Assembly: GCA_030537895.1 (NCBI GenBank)
Contig: JAUNVA010000006.1
Span: forward strand, 62,001-126,000
Reading direction: 5' to 3'
DNA: 64,000 nt
Source: Bowdeniella nasicola
GTDB taxonomy: Bacteria > Actinomycetota > Actinomycetes > Actinomycetales > Actinomycetaceae
Below, piece by piece: positions 38,036 to 46,053 of the stretch. The translations under genes were made by a program, and so were the position numbers. The notes under the pieces were generated by a model that searched no databases, had not been told where the DNA came from, and saw only the letters and a list, made by a program, of their open reading frames with translations. Within the stretch, counting starts at the first letter, position 1, and the number at the start of each line of letters is the position of its first letter.

Positions 38036-40015
38036 TTAGTCCCTCGCACCGCACTCATCAATCCGCCACACAGAGGCTGAGCCGCCCGACGCTACTTTCG
38101 TCAAACCGAAGCTCACGTCGACATCGTAGAGCCCCGGAGAAAGGAGCCGGTTGTTTTGACCAAAGGATGTCGAATCTGAATCCACATATAGGTGCGTGAT
38201 GCCATGTTTCCCAATGATGTGGCAAATCTGAGGCTCGACTTCACGTTGGTCGAAGGACCGTCTCAAGAGATTCTCTGAGTGGTTGGAATCTCGAAAATAC
38301 AGTTGCGGAAATACCACAGGGATGTTCCCTACTGCCTGGACAAGGGCTGAACCGTTAAACGGATCCCCTAAAACCAGTGATCCCTCGGGAACTACTGCCT
38401 CCAGATTGCGAATCATATGGATTTCTTCGGCTGAAGCCATGTAGGTCACGTCATCGGGGGTCGGACTATAGGCGTGGGTGAAGAGATAGAACCGAGCGGG
38501 AAACGTGAGCCCTCCCGAAACCAGCAGTGCGAACACCACCCCCGCACCAATGACCTGACGCTTATGTTGCCTGAAGAAGCACCTGAGAAGAGAAAGTAGG
38601 CGATCGAGTCCGATGCCGGTGAGGAGTGTTTGCGGAACAATCTGAATTGCCATGGTCCGATGAGGGCTCATGTACCACAGTCCCGCAAGCGGCACGAGGG
38701 GCCCGGCTCGCCACAACGTTGTGAAAGTCAAAAGCGCACAACCAAACCAGGTAAGGAAGATCAGGCGTCCACGCACTGTGCGCCAGGAGCGGACCGCACC
38801 GATGAGCAGCAGCACTGCGACACTGATCTGCGCAAGTGTGAGTGGCCGGGTGATGCCACTTCCCGCTTCGGCGGTGATGTAGGGCCATGCGGTGAGCGTT
38901 TTTGGAAGTGAAACCCAAAACGCCCCCCGCTCCGTTTGATACATCGTCGTCATGTTGTGGAGTTTCTCCGCGATCCCAGGGACCGCGAGGACCGCGATCA
39001 CACCGAGGACAGCCACTCCCCCTACACCCGCGACGATCTTCCCCATGTGAATGCGCTGCCCGCGCGGAAGGGAGCGAATGTGACGCGCGAAGAGATACAT
39101 GAGGGGCAAAGCGGCGTAGACCCCAAACGTGAAGATGACTGACGGATGTATCAGGAATACGCAAGCGAGGAAAGTCGTTGTGAGGCCACTCAATACCAGA
39201 CGTTGGCGGATATCTTGGCTCGAGCGCACCGCGATGATGACAAAAGTCAGCAAGCTCGGGAGGAGAGAAATCTCGTAGGCATTGGGGAGAGCGGGATAAC
39301 GAGAGATCAGAAACGTAGGGAAGACGACTGCAAGGGGGATGAGAGCATACGTGAGCTGGCGGCGCGCAGGAGACCTCGGATGGACGATTACCACCAATGC
39401 GCCAAGCCCCATCACCCACACTAAGGGAACCAACAGCGCCATGGCATTAATGCTCTCGACGATCCTCGTCTGACCGCTGACTAGCGAGACCAGGGAGTGC
39501 CAACCGGCGGGGAAGTTCGTTCGGGTTGTCTCCAAGCCGTACATGGGTGTCAGCGCCCCAAAGCTCGAAGCGTCCCCGGTCTCATTCACCAGCCACAACG
39601 CATTCATATGGAAGGTCGAATCAATCTGCTGGATTACCGCATCGCCCCGAGCAGACAGAATCAACGGCAGGATCAGAGCGATATACGCTCCTGCAAGAAT
39701 CAGAAATTCAATCCGGGAAGGTGCGCGAATCGAGACATCGACGCGGGGCCCCACAGTTCGTCGCAGTACTGCTAACCCAAGCATGAGGACACCCGCGACA
39801 CTCGCGTAGGTCGCTACTCCCCAACGTGCGCCGACAAGAGGAGACGCGGTACTTCCCACCACGGAAATGACAGCAGCGAATAGAGGAGCGGACACCCACG
39901 CCAGAAAGCCCTTGATACTCATCAGGCGTGCACATGCGAGGCCGGGAACATAGATCACTGCCATGAGAAGAATAAGGACCGCAACGGGACCCGACCACGT
40001 CACTAATGTCGCCAT
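38036..40015 (-). CDS. DUF6541 multi-pass membrane protein (2 of 3), possible GT-C enzyme or polymerase
   Basis: A 659-residue protein with a dozen or more hydrophobic segments and a soluble C-terminus. It shares DSTFHMN (132-138), NFPAGWH near 167 and GDPFNGS in the C-terminal domain with the other two DUF6541 proteins. It lies inside the A/T-richer core of the cluster, unlike its two relatives. No Wzy polymerase is seen in the window, so a polymerase or lipid-sugar-dependent transferase role is attractive but unproven. It is divergent from a GT4 gene, with 58 bases between start codons. No good Shine-Dalgarno precedes the ATG at 40015. Confidence 0.8.
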   Translation of the reverse strand: MATLVTWSGPVAVLILLMAVIYVPGLACARLMSIKGFLAWVSAPLFAAVISVVGSTASPLVGARWGVATYASVAGVLMLGLAVLRRTVGPRVDVSIRAPSRIEFLILAGAYIALILPLILSARGDAVIQQIDSTFHMNALWLVNETGDASSFGALTPMYGLETTRTNFPAGWHSLVSLVSGQTRIVESINAMALLVPLVWVMGLGALVVIVHPRSPARRQLTYALIPLAVVFPTFLISRYPALPNAYEISLLPSLLTFVIIAVRSSQDIRQRLVLSGLTTTFLACVFLIHPSVIFTFGVYAALPLMYLFARHIRSLPRGQRIHMGKIVAGVGGVAVLGVIAVLAVPGIAEKLHNMTTMYQTERGAFWVSLPKTLTAWPYITAEAGSGITRPLTLAQISVAVLLLIGAVRSWRTVRGRLIFLTWFGCALLTFTTLWRAGPLVPLAGLWYMSPHRTMAIQIVPQTLLTGIGLDRLLSLLRCFFRQHKRQVIGAGVVFALLVSGGLTFPARFYLFTHAYSPTPDDVTYMASAEEIHMIRNLEAVVPEGSLVLGDPFNGSALVQAVGNIPVVFPQLYFRDSNHSENLLRRSFDQREVEPQICHIIGKHGITHLYVDSDSTSFGQNNRLLSPGLYDVDVSFGLTKVASGGSASVWRIDECGARD

Positions 40016-40061
40016 ACTGTGCCCATCCAGCTTGATCGTTACCGCGCCAACGAGCCCAGTA

Positions 40062-40067
40062 TAGGAT
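40062..40067 (+). promoter_or_regulatory. Candidate -10 for leaderless GT4-flippase operon
   Basis: TAGGAT ends six bases before the ATG at 40074. It would drive the GT4, wzx and second GT4 genes. Confidence 0.45.
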
Positions 40068-40073
40068 CGACCT

Positions 40074-41219
40074 ATGACTGGCTCGCCCACGGTGCTTGTG
40101 ATCTCTTTTTCGCCTATCGCCCGCGATAGCAGGGTGCTGCGTCAACTCAGCGCCCTCACCTCCATCGCAGAAGTGACATCCGTTGGCTATGGCGATCCAC
40201 CACCCGGGGTTTGTGAACACATTCGTATTTCCGATGACCTCCCTTCGCTCCCCCAGACCGTTGGCGGAGTCGCGGCGCTTGCCGCGCGCCGCTTCACGCA
40301 CACGGAGCTGAGCGCACCGGCGATCAAGTCCGCACTCTCGCAGCTTGGTGATCGCAGATTCGATGTTCTCGTGGCAAACGATGCACGCGCCGTACCGCTC
40401 GCCTTCGCACTCTCGCACGGGAGTCCTGTGTGGGCCGATATGCACGAATGGGCTCCCGAAGAACGTACGCACGTCTTATCATGGCGACTTCTCGTTGCCC
40501 CCCTCATGGACCACATCTGCCGCACGTACCTTCCACGCTGCGCCGCTGTCACCACAGTCAGTCCGAGCATTGCGGAGCTTTACGCCACAACCTATGGTGT
40601 GGAGGCTGATGTTATCCAAAACGCCGCTTCATTTGCCGACCTCCAGCCGTCGAGGGTGTCATCCGATGGGACTATTCGCCTCGTTCACTCGGGGGGTGCT
40701 GTCAAAGGCCGGGCGATCGAGACCATGCTCGATGCTGTGCAACAGGCGAACGATCGCCTCACCCTGGATCTTTACCTCGTTCCCGGCAACGATGGCGGAA
40801 AATACCTTGCACAGCTCAAGCACCGCGCGCGTGGGTGTGACCGAATTCGCTTCCACATGCCGGTCTCACCTCAAGACCTTCCGGCAACACTCAATCAGTA
40901 CGATGTGGGAATCTACTGGATCCCTCCCTACAACACCAACGCCCGACTGGCTCTGCCTAACAAACTGTTTGACTTTATCCAAGCCCGGCTTGCGGTGGCG
41001 GTAGGGCCAACCCAGGAGATGGCTGCGATCGTGAAGCACCGTGGGATCGGGGTGGTGTCGCGGGACTATAGCCTCGAGAACATCGTCTCAACTCTGAATT
41101 CACTCACGACTGAAGACGTCACGAAGTTCAAACTGGCTTCGCACGCGGCAGCAACCGATCTCAGCTTCGAAACTGAAGCGAGCACAATTCATCACATCAT
41201 CACACGCCTCACATCATGA
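40074..41219 (+). CDS. GT4 family glycosyltransferase
   Basis: A 381-residue GT-B enzyme. The N-terminal domain begins VLVISFSPIARDSRVLRQL, followed by DVLVANDARAVPLA and WADMHEWAPEE. The C-terminal domain holds VVTTVSPSIAELYA-like and QNAASF segments, VHSGGAVKGRAIETML and LPNKLFDFIQARLAVAVG. The R-DSRV pattern near the N-terminus is common in GT4 enzymes of capsule clusters. It is the first gene of an operon; its stop overlaps the wzx start (ATGA). Donor and acceptor are unknown; DUF1972-like or WbwZ-like roles cannot be told apart. Confidence 0.85.
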   Translation: MTGSPTVLVISFSPIARDSRVLRQLSALTSIAEVTSVGYGDPPPGVCEHIRISDDLPSLPQTVGGVAALAARRFTHTELSAPAIKSALSQLGDRRFDVLVANDARAVPLAFALSHGSPVWADMHEWAPEERTHVLSWRLLVAPLMDHICRTYLPRCAAVTTVSPSIAELYATTYGVEADVIQNAASFADLQPSRVSSDGTIRLVHSGGAVKGRAIETMLDAVQQANDRLTLDLYLVPGNDGGKYLAQLKHRARGCDRIRFHMPVSPQDLPATLNQYDVGIYWIPPYNTNARLALPNKLFDFIQARLAVAVGPTQEMAAIVKHRGIGVVSRDYSLENIVSTLNSLTTEDVTKFKLASHAAATDLSFETEASTIHHIITRLTS

Positions 41220-42514
41220 CAGCGCGACGTCGTCATGCCTTCCACCATCTCGCCACGAGGTACCCGGTCATCAAGAACATCGGTGTCCTCCTTAGTGGCA
41301 CCGTCATTGCTCAACTCATTGCCGTAGGGACGCAGCCGATCATCACTCGGCTATATTCTGACCAGGATCTCGGGCTCTTTTCTCTTTGGCTCGTGATCCC
41401 CCAGACAGTCGTCCTGGTGGCGGCGTTCCGTTACGACATGGCCGTCGTGTTACCCCCCTGCGAAGCCGACGCACGCAGACTCTTGCGTATCAGCGCTCTC
41501 TTCATCCTTCTCACCGCTACGACAACCTCGGTCGTGTGCTTTCTGAGTGCGGAACGGTTGGCAGCCCTCATGGGCGAGCCCGAACTTGCTCCATGGCTCG
41601 GTTTCACGGGTGTCTTTGTCCTCGGCCTGGGCTTTGTCAATCTGATGACTCACTGGTTCACTCGAGTCGAAGCCTTTCGAAGCATCGCTGCCAACCGCAT
41701 CCAGATGTTTTCATCGATCTCCGGAGTGAAGATCCTGGCAGCCTGGACCGGCCGCGGCGGCCAGCTTGGTTTGGTGGGCGGGCAGCTCATCGGACAACTT
41801 TTGGCAGCCATAACGATGGCCATCAAGGCGTGGCGACCACTGTGTCAACCCAGCGGATCATCAACGCCGGTGCGTGTCTTGCTTCACCGGTACCGCAAAA
41901 TGCCGCTCCTGAATGCGCCAAACGCCATCATCGATGGACTCCGTCTTAACGGTATCGTTCTCTGTCTGGGACTGACCTATTCAACCGAAGCCGTGGGTCA
42001 GTTCTCACAGGCGTGGCTGCTCATGCAAGCACCTGTCACACTTATCGCGGGCGCAATTTCCCAGGTGTTCTACCAGAAATTTGCCGCGGCTCGACGGGGC
42101 TATCTCCGACAGCAAGTCATCGCCTCTCTGAAGGTCTCCGCCGCCGGGGGGCTCGGTCCTTTCGTGGTGCTGGGAATCGTCTCCCCTGTGCTCTTCCCCT
42201 GGTTCCTTGGGCCTGGATGGGAGTTAGCTGGGCTCTTGGGACAATCGCTTGTCCTGTGGCTCTATCTTAACGTCGCAACAGCCCCTATCTCGACAATATT
42301 TGTGGTCACGAACCGTCAAGAGTTGATGTTAGGATTTGCTTTGCTCTACATGGTGACCCCCCTGGCGTTGATCTTAACTCTTGGAAAGACGATGACCATC
42401 AACGCGCTGATGTGGGTGCTGTCGTGTTGCATGGCGCTCCTGCTTCTCGGACTCGTTGCCCTCACTCTGCGCGTAGCTGCCAGCTACGACCGAGGCGCGA
42501 CCACGATGGGCTAA
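41216..42514 (+). CDS. wzx: Wzx-type lipopolysaccharide/capsule flippase (MOP superfamily)
   Basis: A 432-residue integral membrane protein with about 12 transmembrane helices. The N-terminal part NIGVLLSGTVIAQLIAVGTQPIITRLYSDQDLGLF (in two stretches) is characteristic of polysaccharide flippases. Wzx proteins move undecaprenyl-pyrophosphate-linked repeat units to the outer membrane face. Its presence beside an ABC exporter for galactofuranan implies two polymer pathways. No Wzy or Wzz is recognisable. It is coupled to the upstream GT4 and followed after 36 bases by another GT4. Confidence 0.87.
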   Translation: MTARRRHAFHHLATRYPVIKNIGVLLSGTVIAQLIAVGTQPIITRLYSDQDLGLFSLWLVIPQTVVLVAAFRYDMAVVLPPCEADARRLLRISALFILLTATTTSVVCFLSAERLAALMGEPELAPWLGFTGVFVLGLGFVNLMTHWFTRVEAFRSIAANRIQMFSSISGVKILAAWTGRGGQLGLVGGQLIGQLLAAITMAIKAWRPLCQPSGSSTPVRVLLHRYRKMPLLNAPNAIIDGLRLNGIVLCLGLTYSTEAVGQFSQAWLLMQAPVTLIAGAISQVFYQKFAAARRGYLRQQVIASLKVSAAGGLGPFVVLGIVSPVLFPWFLGPGWELAGLLGQSLVLWLYLNVATAPISTIFVVTNRQELMLGFALLYMVTPLALILTLGKTMTINALMWVLSCCMALLLLGLVALTLRVAASYDRGATTMG

Positions 42515-42550
42515 CAAATCCATGAATCACCCAGCCGAGCAGGACTCGTC

Positions 42551-43696
42551 ATGAAAGTCGCATTGACTAAGGGGACAGTACGCATTCCCCCGACGTATTT
42601 CTTCGTCGATCACGCCCTCCACCGTCCAGACATTGACTGGAGCATCGTATGTCTCGCGGCGGATGTGCGCGATCCTAGTCTTGCCATCCCAATTCGACAG
42701 GCCGTACCAGGCACCTTCCCCTTTCGACTCAAAGAAGTCGCCAAGTACGCGGCTCTACGCCGCTTCCGCCAGCTCGTCATCGCGGAGCAACCGGCACTCA
42801 TCCATCAACATATGCTGACATGGTCAATCCCCGCCCTCCGGGCTGCTCGTACCCTCGATGTCCCCATGGTGGTGACCATCCACGGAACCGACGCCTATAT
42901 CGCTGGTCAGCAGAGCTGTAACCCCATCACGCGTATGAACCGACGCCACGCTCGCTCTGCCTTAGGCGGCGCGGACCTTCTTATCGCTGTATCCCGTTAT
43001 ATCGCCGACCAGGCCATCGCACACGGCGCACCTGAGACGACGGTTGAGGTCCTATATCAGGGTGTCGACACCGCCTATTTCACGCCCAAGCTCACTGGGA
43101 GTGATCGCGACTGGGCCCGCAAGTACGGCATCGAACAAGAGGTCCCCACGTTTTTATTTGTTGGTGCCTTGAACACCCAAAAAGGTGTGCAAGACCTGAT
43201 TCAGTCATCTCGCACTGCATATCGGACTATTCCGCACCGCGTCCTCATCATCGGTGATGGTCCCCTCCGCGAGGATGTCATAGGCTGCGCAGCCCATTCT
43301 CCACACATCACCTATCTCGGAGCGCGTTCTCGTACGGAGGTACGAAGCGCCATGCGCACCGCCACGTTCACGGTTCTGCCAACCCGCACCGTCGCGGGTC
43401 GCCAGGAGGCCGCTGGCCTGGTGCTCCTCGAGTCGCAAGCTTGTGGGACGCCGGTCATTGTGAACGATGTTGGCGGGACGAAGGAAATGACGCCTCCAAA
43501 CCGTGCGTGGTTAACCGATGAAAGCTGTCCCACATCTCTCACGACTGCTCTCATTGAGGCGGCGACACTTGCAAGACGAAGCCCCCACGACTACGAGCGC
43601 ATGTCACACGAGGTGCGTCACTTTGTAGAAACCGAGCGTTCAGCTGCCAAGAGTGCAGATGAGTTGACTCGTTTGTATCAGCGCCTTTTACAGTAG
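42551..43696 (+). CDS. GT4 family glycosyltransferase
   Basis: A 381-residue GT-B enzyme. Motifs include VVTIHGTDAY, DLLIAVSRYIADQA, VLYQGVDTAYFTP, FVGALNTQKGVQDLI and the C-terminal AAGLVLLESQACGTPVIVND, which holds the nucleotide-binding ExxxxxG region. It is the third gene of the plus-strand operon. AGGA lies eight bases before the ATG. The gene converges on the CWB2-epimerase gene with 103 bases between, including a long imperfect hairpin. The specific linkage it makes is unknown. Confidence 0.9.
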   Translation: MKVALTKGTVRIPPTYFFVDHALHRPDIDWSIVCLAADVRDPSLAIPIRQAVPGTFPFRLKEVAKYAALRRFRQLVIAEQPALIHQHMLTWSIPALRAARTLDVPMVVTIHGTDAYIAGQQSCNPITRMNRRHARSALGGADLLIAVSRYIADQAIAHGAPETTVEVLYQGVDTAYFTPKLTGSDRDWARKYGIEQEVPTFLFVGALNTQKGVQDLIQSSRTAYRTIPHRVLIIGDGPLREDVIGCAAHSPHITYLGARSRTEVRSAMRTATFTVLPTRTVAGRQEAAGLVLLESQACGTPVIVNDVGGTKEMTPPNRAWLTDESCPTSLTTALIEAATLARRSPHDYERMSHEVRHFVETERSAAKSADELTRLYQRLLQ

Positions 43697-43736
43697 AAGT
43701 CACCACATCCGTGCCGGTTTCACCATTCCTGATCGC

Positions 43737-43765
43737 GCACGACTAGGGGCCCGTTCTAATCGTGC
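43737..43765. terminator. Imperfect 10-bp inverted repeat between convergent genes
   Basis: GCACGACTAG, a 9-base loop and CTAATCGTGC pair at nine of ten positions; on the minus strand the odd pair is a G-T wobble. It sits in the 103-base gap between two convergent genes and could serve as a bidirectional terminator, though no T-run follows on either strand. Nothing else is seen in the gap. Confidence 0.4.
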
Positions 43766-43799
43766 CCCCACAGAGTGGAATCATCACCATAGTTCGGAG

Positions 43800-45662
43800 C
43801 TACCACGTCAGGCCAAGGCCTGTCGCCGCGTCGACCCGATAATGATCCCTCCGCAAGATCTCCGCTTGGCGTTGAAAAGTCGAATCCCCCGTCAGCTCGG
43901 CTAGAACTTGAAGCTGATTGACGTGGATCCCGTGGTACTTCTCTGAAGAAATGCGGCGACACCGAGGCATTTGGGTACAGTACAGCGAGATCTGACCAGA
44001 CCGCCGATAGGTGTCAAAGACCTCGCGTACCGTGGTCGCACCACCATCGATGAGGAGCCGCGCCTCTTCATCTTTTGACTCGTACCAATAGTCGTAGAGC
44101 CCGAATAGCGCAAATATCTGCCCGTTAATTACCCATAGTGGCTTGGTGTTTCCCGCATATTCCTCAAACCAGATCCGTCCTTCACGGTCGTAGGTCACAG
44201 CAAACGGAGCCTTGACCCGTTCAGCTGACAAAAACGATCGGAATGTTGAATCTGCTGCTTCTCGCCACTGTGATTCGTCAGGTTCTAAGGTCGAGAGTCT
44301 CGAAAATACAGAAAGCGCTTGACCTTGCGCCATGCCGGAATACCAGGGCGCCAGGATGACATTGTTCTGATCACCGGCTAGTGCGAAGTCATATTCATAC
44401 GGAAACCAGTAGGTAGTCCCCTCACCTCGTTGAGCCATGTCGATCAGCTTGCTCGCATTTGCTTTTGCCCGAAGGAGGGGCTGGAGCTCTCCGGTTTCCC
44501 GGTACCGCGCGATGTTATACAGGGCGTACTGAGCGATCGAAACAGGGTTGTACACGCGTTTGCCTTGGTGGGCGACAACCCGAACACCGTCGTCCGCACA
44601 CACCGAGCGGTTGCTAGCATCCACCACCATGCGGTCGCAGACCGCTAGACCCTCGTGAGTCCCCAAAGGCATTTTGTCGGCAGCGTAGTAATCGTGAGTC
44701 GACTCGCCCACCTGATAGCCGCTCGTTGGCCATTCCGGTCGGGCGGTACAGGCTTGAGCTCGCTGTAGCGTGCGGGGAGATACCACCGCACTGCCACCTA
44801 TGGCTTTCACACGAGTGGCATCACTTCGTCGAATATAGTCGCAGATAATCGGAGGTAATGAGTCGCTTTGGGTGAGCAAAAGAGGGCCGTCGCTCAGAGT
44901 CCCTCCGGTCATAGCATCAGCAAAAGTCTCACCGTTAGCCAAGTAGATGACTTCACCCTGTAGCCCCCACTGCTCCGTCGCAACATGAACTGCGGTGCCG
45001 TATCGATCGCGCCCAGCAAGATACCGCTGGGGCGTAAACTGGCCAATCGGTTGGCCCCCAAGCTGAACGGTTTCCTTGACCTGAAGCTTGCGAAGCGTCG
45101 AAGCAGTTTCTGGTGTAATCCCGCGACGCGGCTGGGCAAACAGGATCGGTCCCTGTCGCAGCTGGCCACCCACGACTGCATCGGGACTACCAAAATGATT
45201 CGCGAATCCATCGACGACGTAGGCCACGTCTGCACCCGAAGGGAATGCCCTCTCGGCAACCGCATTTGCCGTTTCCACACGGGTCCGCCCGGACAACCGC
45301 TCAGTGTGCTGCGCATATGCTCCCGCTGCTTCAAGAATTGCCTCGGGGACCACACTGGATCCCCCAATAGCAATCACACGGGTTGGCCGTAGTTCTTCTA
45401 GATAGTGCCGCACACGAGGGTCCAACTCGTGTGCGGAAACAAAAAGAACGGGCCCATCCGCAAGGCTCCCAGCCGTGAGAGCATCGACAAGATTCGTGGC
45501 GGAAGCCAAATAGGCGACAGAAGCTCCGTCCGGATAGGCAGCACGTGCCACCGCGATCGAGGTTTCAATCCGATCGCGACCGCCGATCCGATCCCCATCC
45601 CCATGAGCCGCGACGGATGGGGAGGTCATCGGGATGAGCCCCAGACAGAGCGATAAGGCCAC
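43800..45662 (-). CDS. Cell-wall-binding repeat 2 protein fused to a D-glucuronyl C5-epimerase domain
   Basis: From the GTG at 45662, 620 residues. Three CWB2 repeats span about 25-115, 122-205 and 215-300 (RIGGRDRIETS, RLSGRTRVETA, YLAGRDRYGTA starts); CWB2 binds anionic wall polymer. The C-terminal 300 residues are a glucuronyl C5-epimerase domain with WYSGMAQGQALSV (440-452), WFEEYAGN (498-505), INGQIFALFGLYDYW and YHGIHVNQLQVL (576-587). The Glu and Tyr positions known to be catalytic in animal GLCE are kept. Predicted to be exported and wall-bound, it would flip C5 of uronic acids in a polymer. A better start at 45710 is separated by an in-frame TGA (see next entry). Base use is A/T-richer than the flanks. 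Confidence 0.85.
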   Translation of the reverse strand: MALSLCLGLIPMTSPSVAAHGDGDRIGGRDRIETSIAVARAAYPDGASVAYLASATNLVDALTAGSLADGPVLFVSAHELDPRVRHYLEELRPTRVIAIGGSSVVPEAILEAAGAYAQHTERLSGRTRVETANAVAERAFPSGADVAYVVDGFANHFGSPDAVVGGQLRQGPILFAQPRRGITPETASTLRKLQVKETVQLGGQPIGQFTPQRYLAGRDRYGTAVHVATEQWGLQGEVIYLANGETFADAMTGGTLSDGPLLLTQSDSLPPIICDYIRRSDATRVKAIGGSAVVSPRTLQRAQACTARPEWPTSGYQVGESTHDYYAADKMPLGTHEGLAVCDRMVVDASNRSVCADDGVRVVAHQGKRVYNPVSIAQYALYNIARYRETGELQPLLRAKANASKLIDMAQRGEGTTYWFPYEYDFALAGDQNNVILAPWYSGMAQGQALSVFSRLSTLEPDESQWREAADSTFRSFLSAERVKAPFAVTYDREGRIWFEEYAGNTKPLWVINGQIFALFGLYDYWYESKDEEARLLIDGGATTVREVFDTYRRSGQISLYCTQMPRCRRISSEKYHGIHVNQLQVLAELTGDSTFQRQAEILRRDHYRVDAATGLGLTW

Positions 45663-45720
45663 GATTAGAGCACGAATAAGCGTCCCGCGGTGTAGCGTCT
45701 GTCATCGCATGATCTACCTC
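45660..45720 (-). other. Start region of the CWB2-epimerase gene with in-frame TGA at codon 3
   Basis: GGAGG (45716-45720) is six bases before ATG at 45708-45710, which is in frame with the downstream gene. Codon 3 is TGA (45702-45704). Reading past it gives QTLHRGTLIRALIVALSL, which restores the basic n-region and full hydrophobic core of a signal peptide. The GTG at 45662 has no Shine-Dalgarno and lacks the n-region charges. ATG CGA TGA may be a nonsense mutation, a minimal leader frame or a sequence error. Confidence 0.7.
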
Positions 45721-45768
45721 CAACCGGGTGCGGCAACCGCTTCAACACCCACACTGCCTTCTAGCCGG

Positions 45769-45797
45769 ATTATTGGGCCACACCGAAAGCGGGTCAA
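45769..45797 (-). promoter_or_regulatory. Strong sigma-A-type promoter of the CWB2-epimerase gene
   Basis: TTGACC (45792-45797), a 17-base spacer and AATAAT (45769-45774), read on the minus strand. Transcription would start near 45762, giving a leader of about 50 bases before the ATG at 45710. It is the best -35/-10 pair that I see in the window. Confidence 0.65.
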
Positions 45798-46053
45798 CAT
45801 GCGAATGCGGTGTGTCACCTTACTGTCGAATCCTCGAACACAGGTGGATGAGCCTCTGGCGGGTATCACTGAGGTTGCTTCAGGCATGATCTCTTGGAAT
45901 CTTCAACCCCGCCGCGGTACCGCCGGTGCTTTGAAAGACCTCCACGCCAGCCTTGATATTCACGGGCCCTCACCGATACCGATAGGCAGGTAGGAGCAAC
46001 CGTCGTATCAGACCTATGACATCCTGAAGCCCCGGGTTCCCCGGCACACCTCG
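45798..46053. other. Non-coding stretch between wbpB and the CWB2-epimerase promoter
   Basis: With the promoter and leader to its left, this makes a gap of about 390 bases without a gene. I found no supported coding frame, RNA gene or repeat. It marks the right edge of the A/T-richer block. Confidence 0.5.

Noticed and set aside
45702-45704. TGA at codon 3 as a selenocysteine codon
   Set aside because: Position 3 before a signal peptide is not a plausible selenocysteine site, and no SECIS-like hairpin or selenoprotein gene is seen.
45634-45993. 119-codon plus-strand frame across the epimerase promoter
   Set aside because: No start signals, no similarity recognised, and it overlaps a good promoter on the other strand.
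35697-46000. Mobile element at the edges of the A/T-rich block
   Set aside because: No transposase, integrase, terminal inverted repeat or target duplication found.
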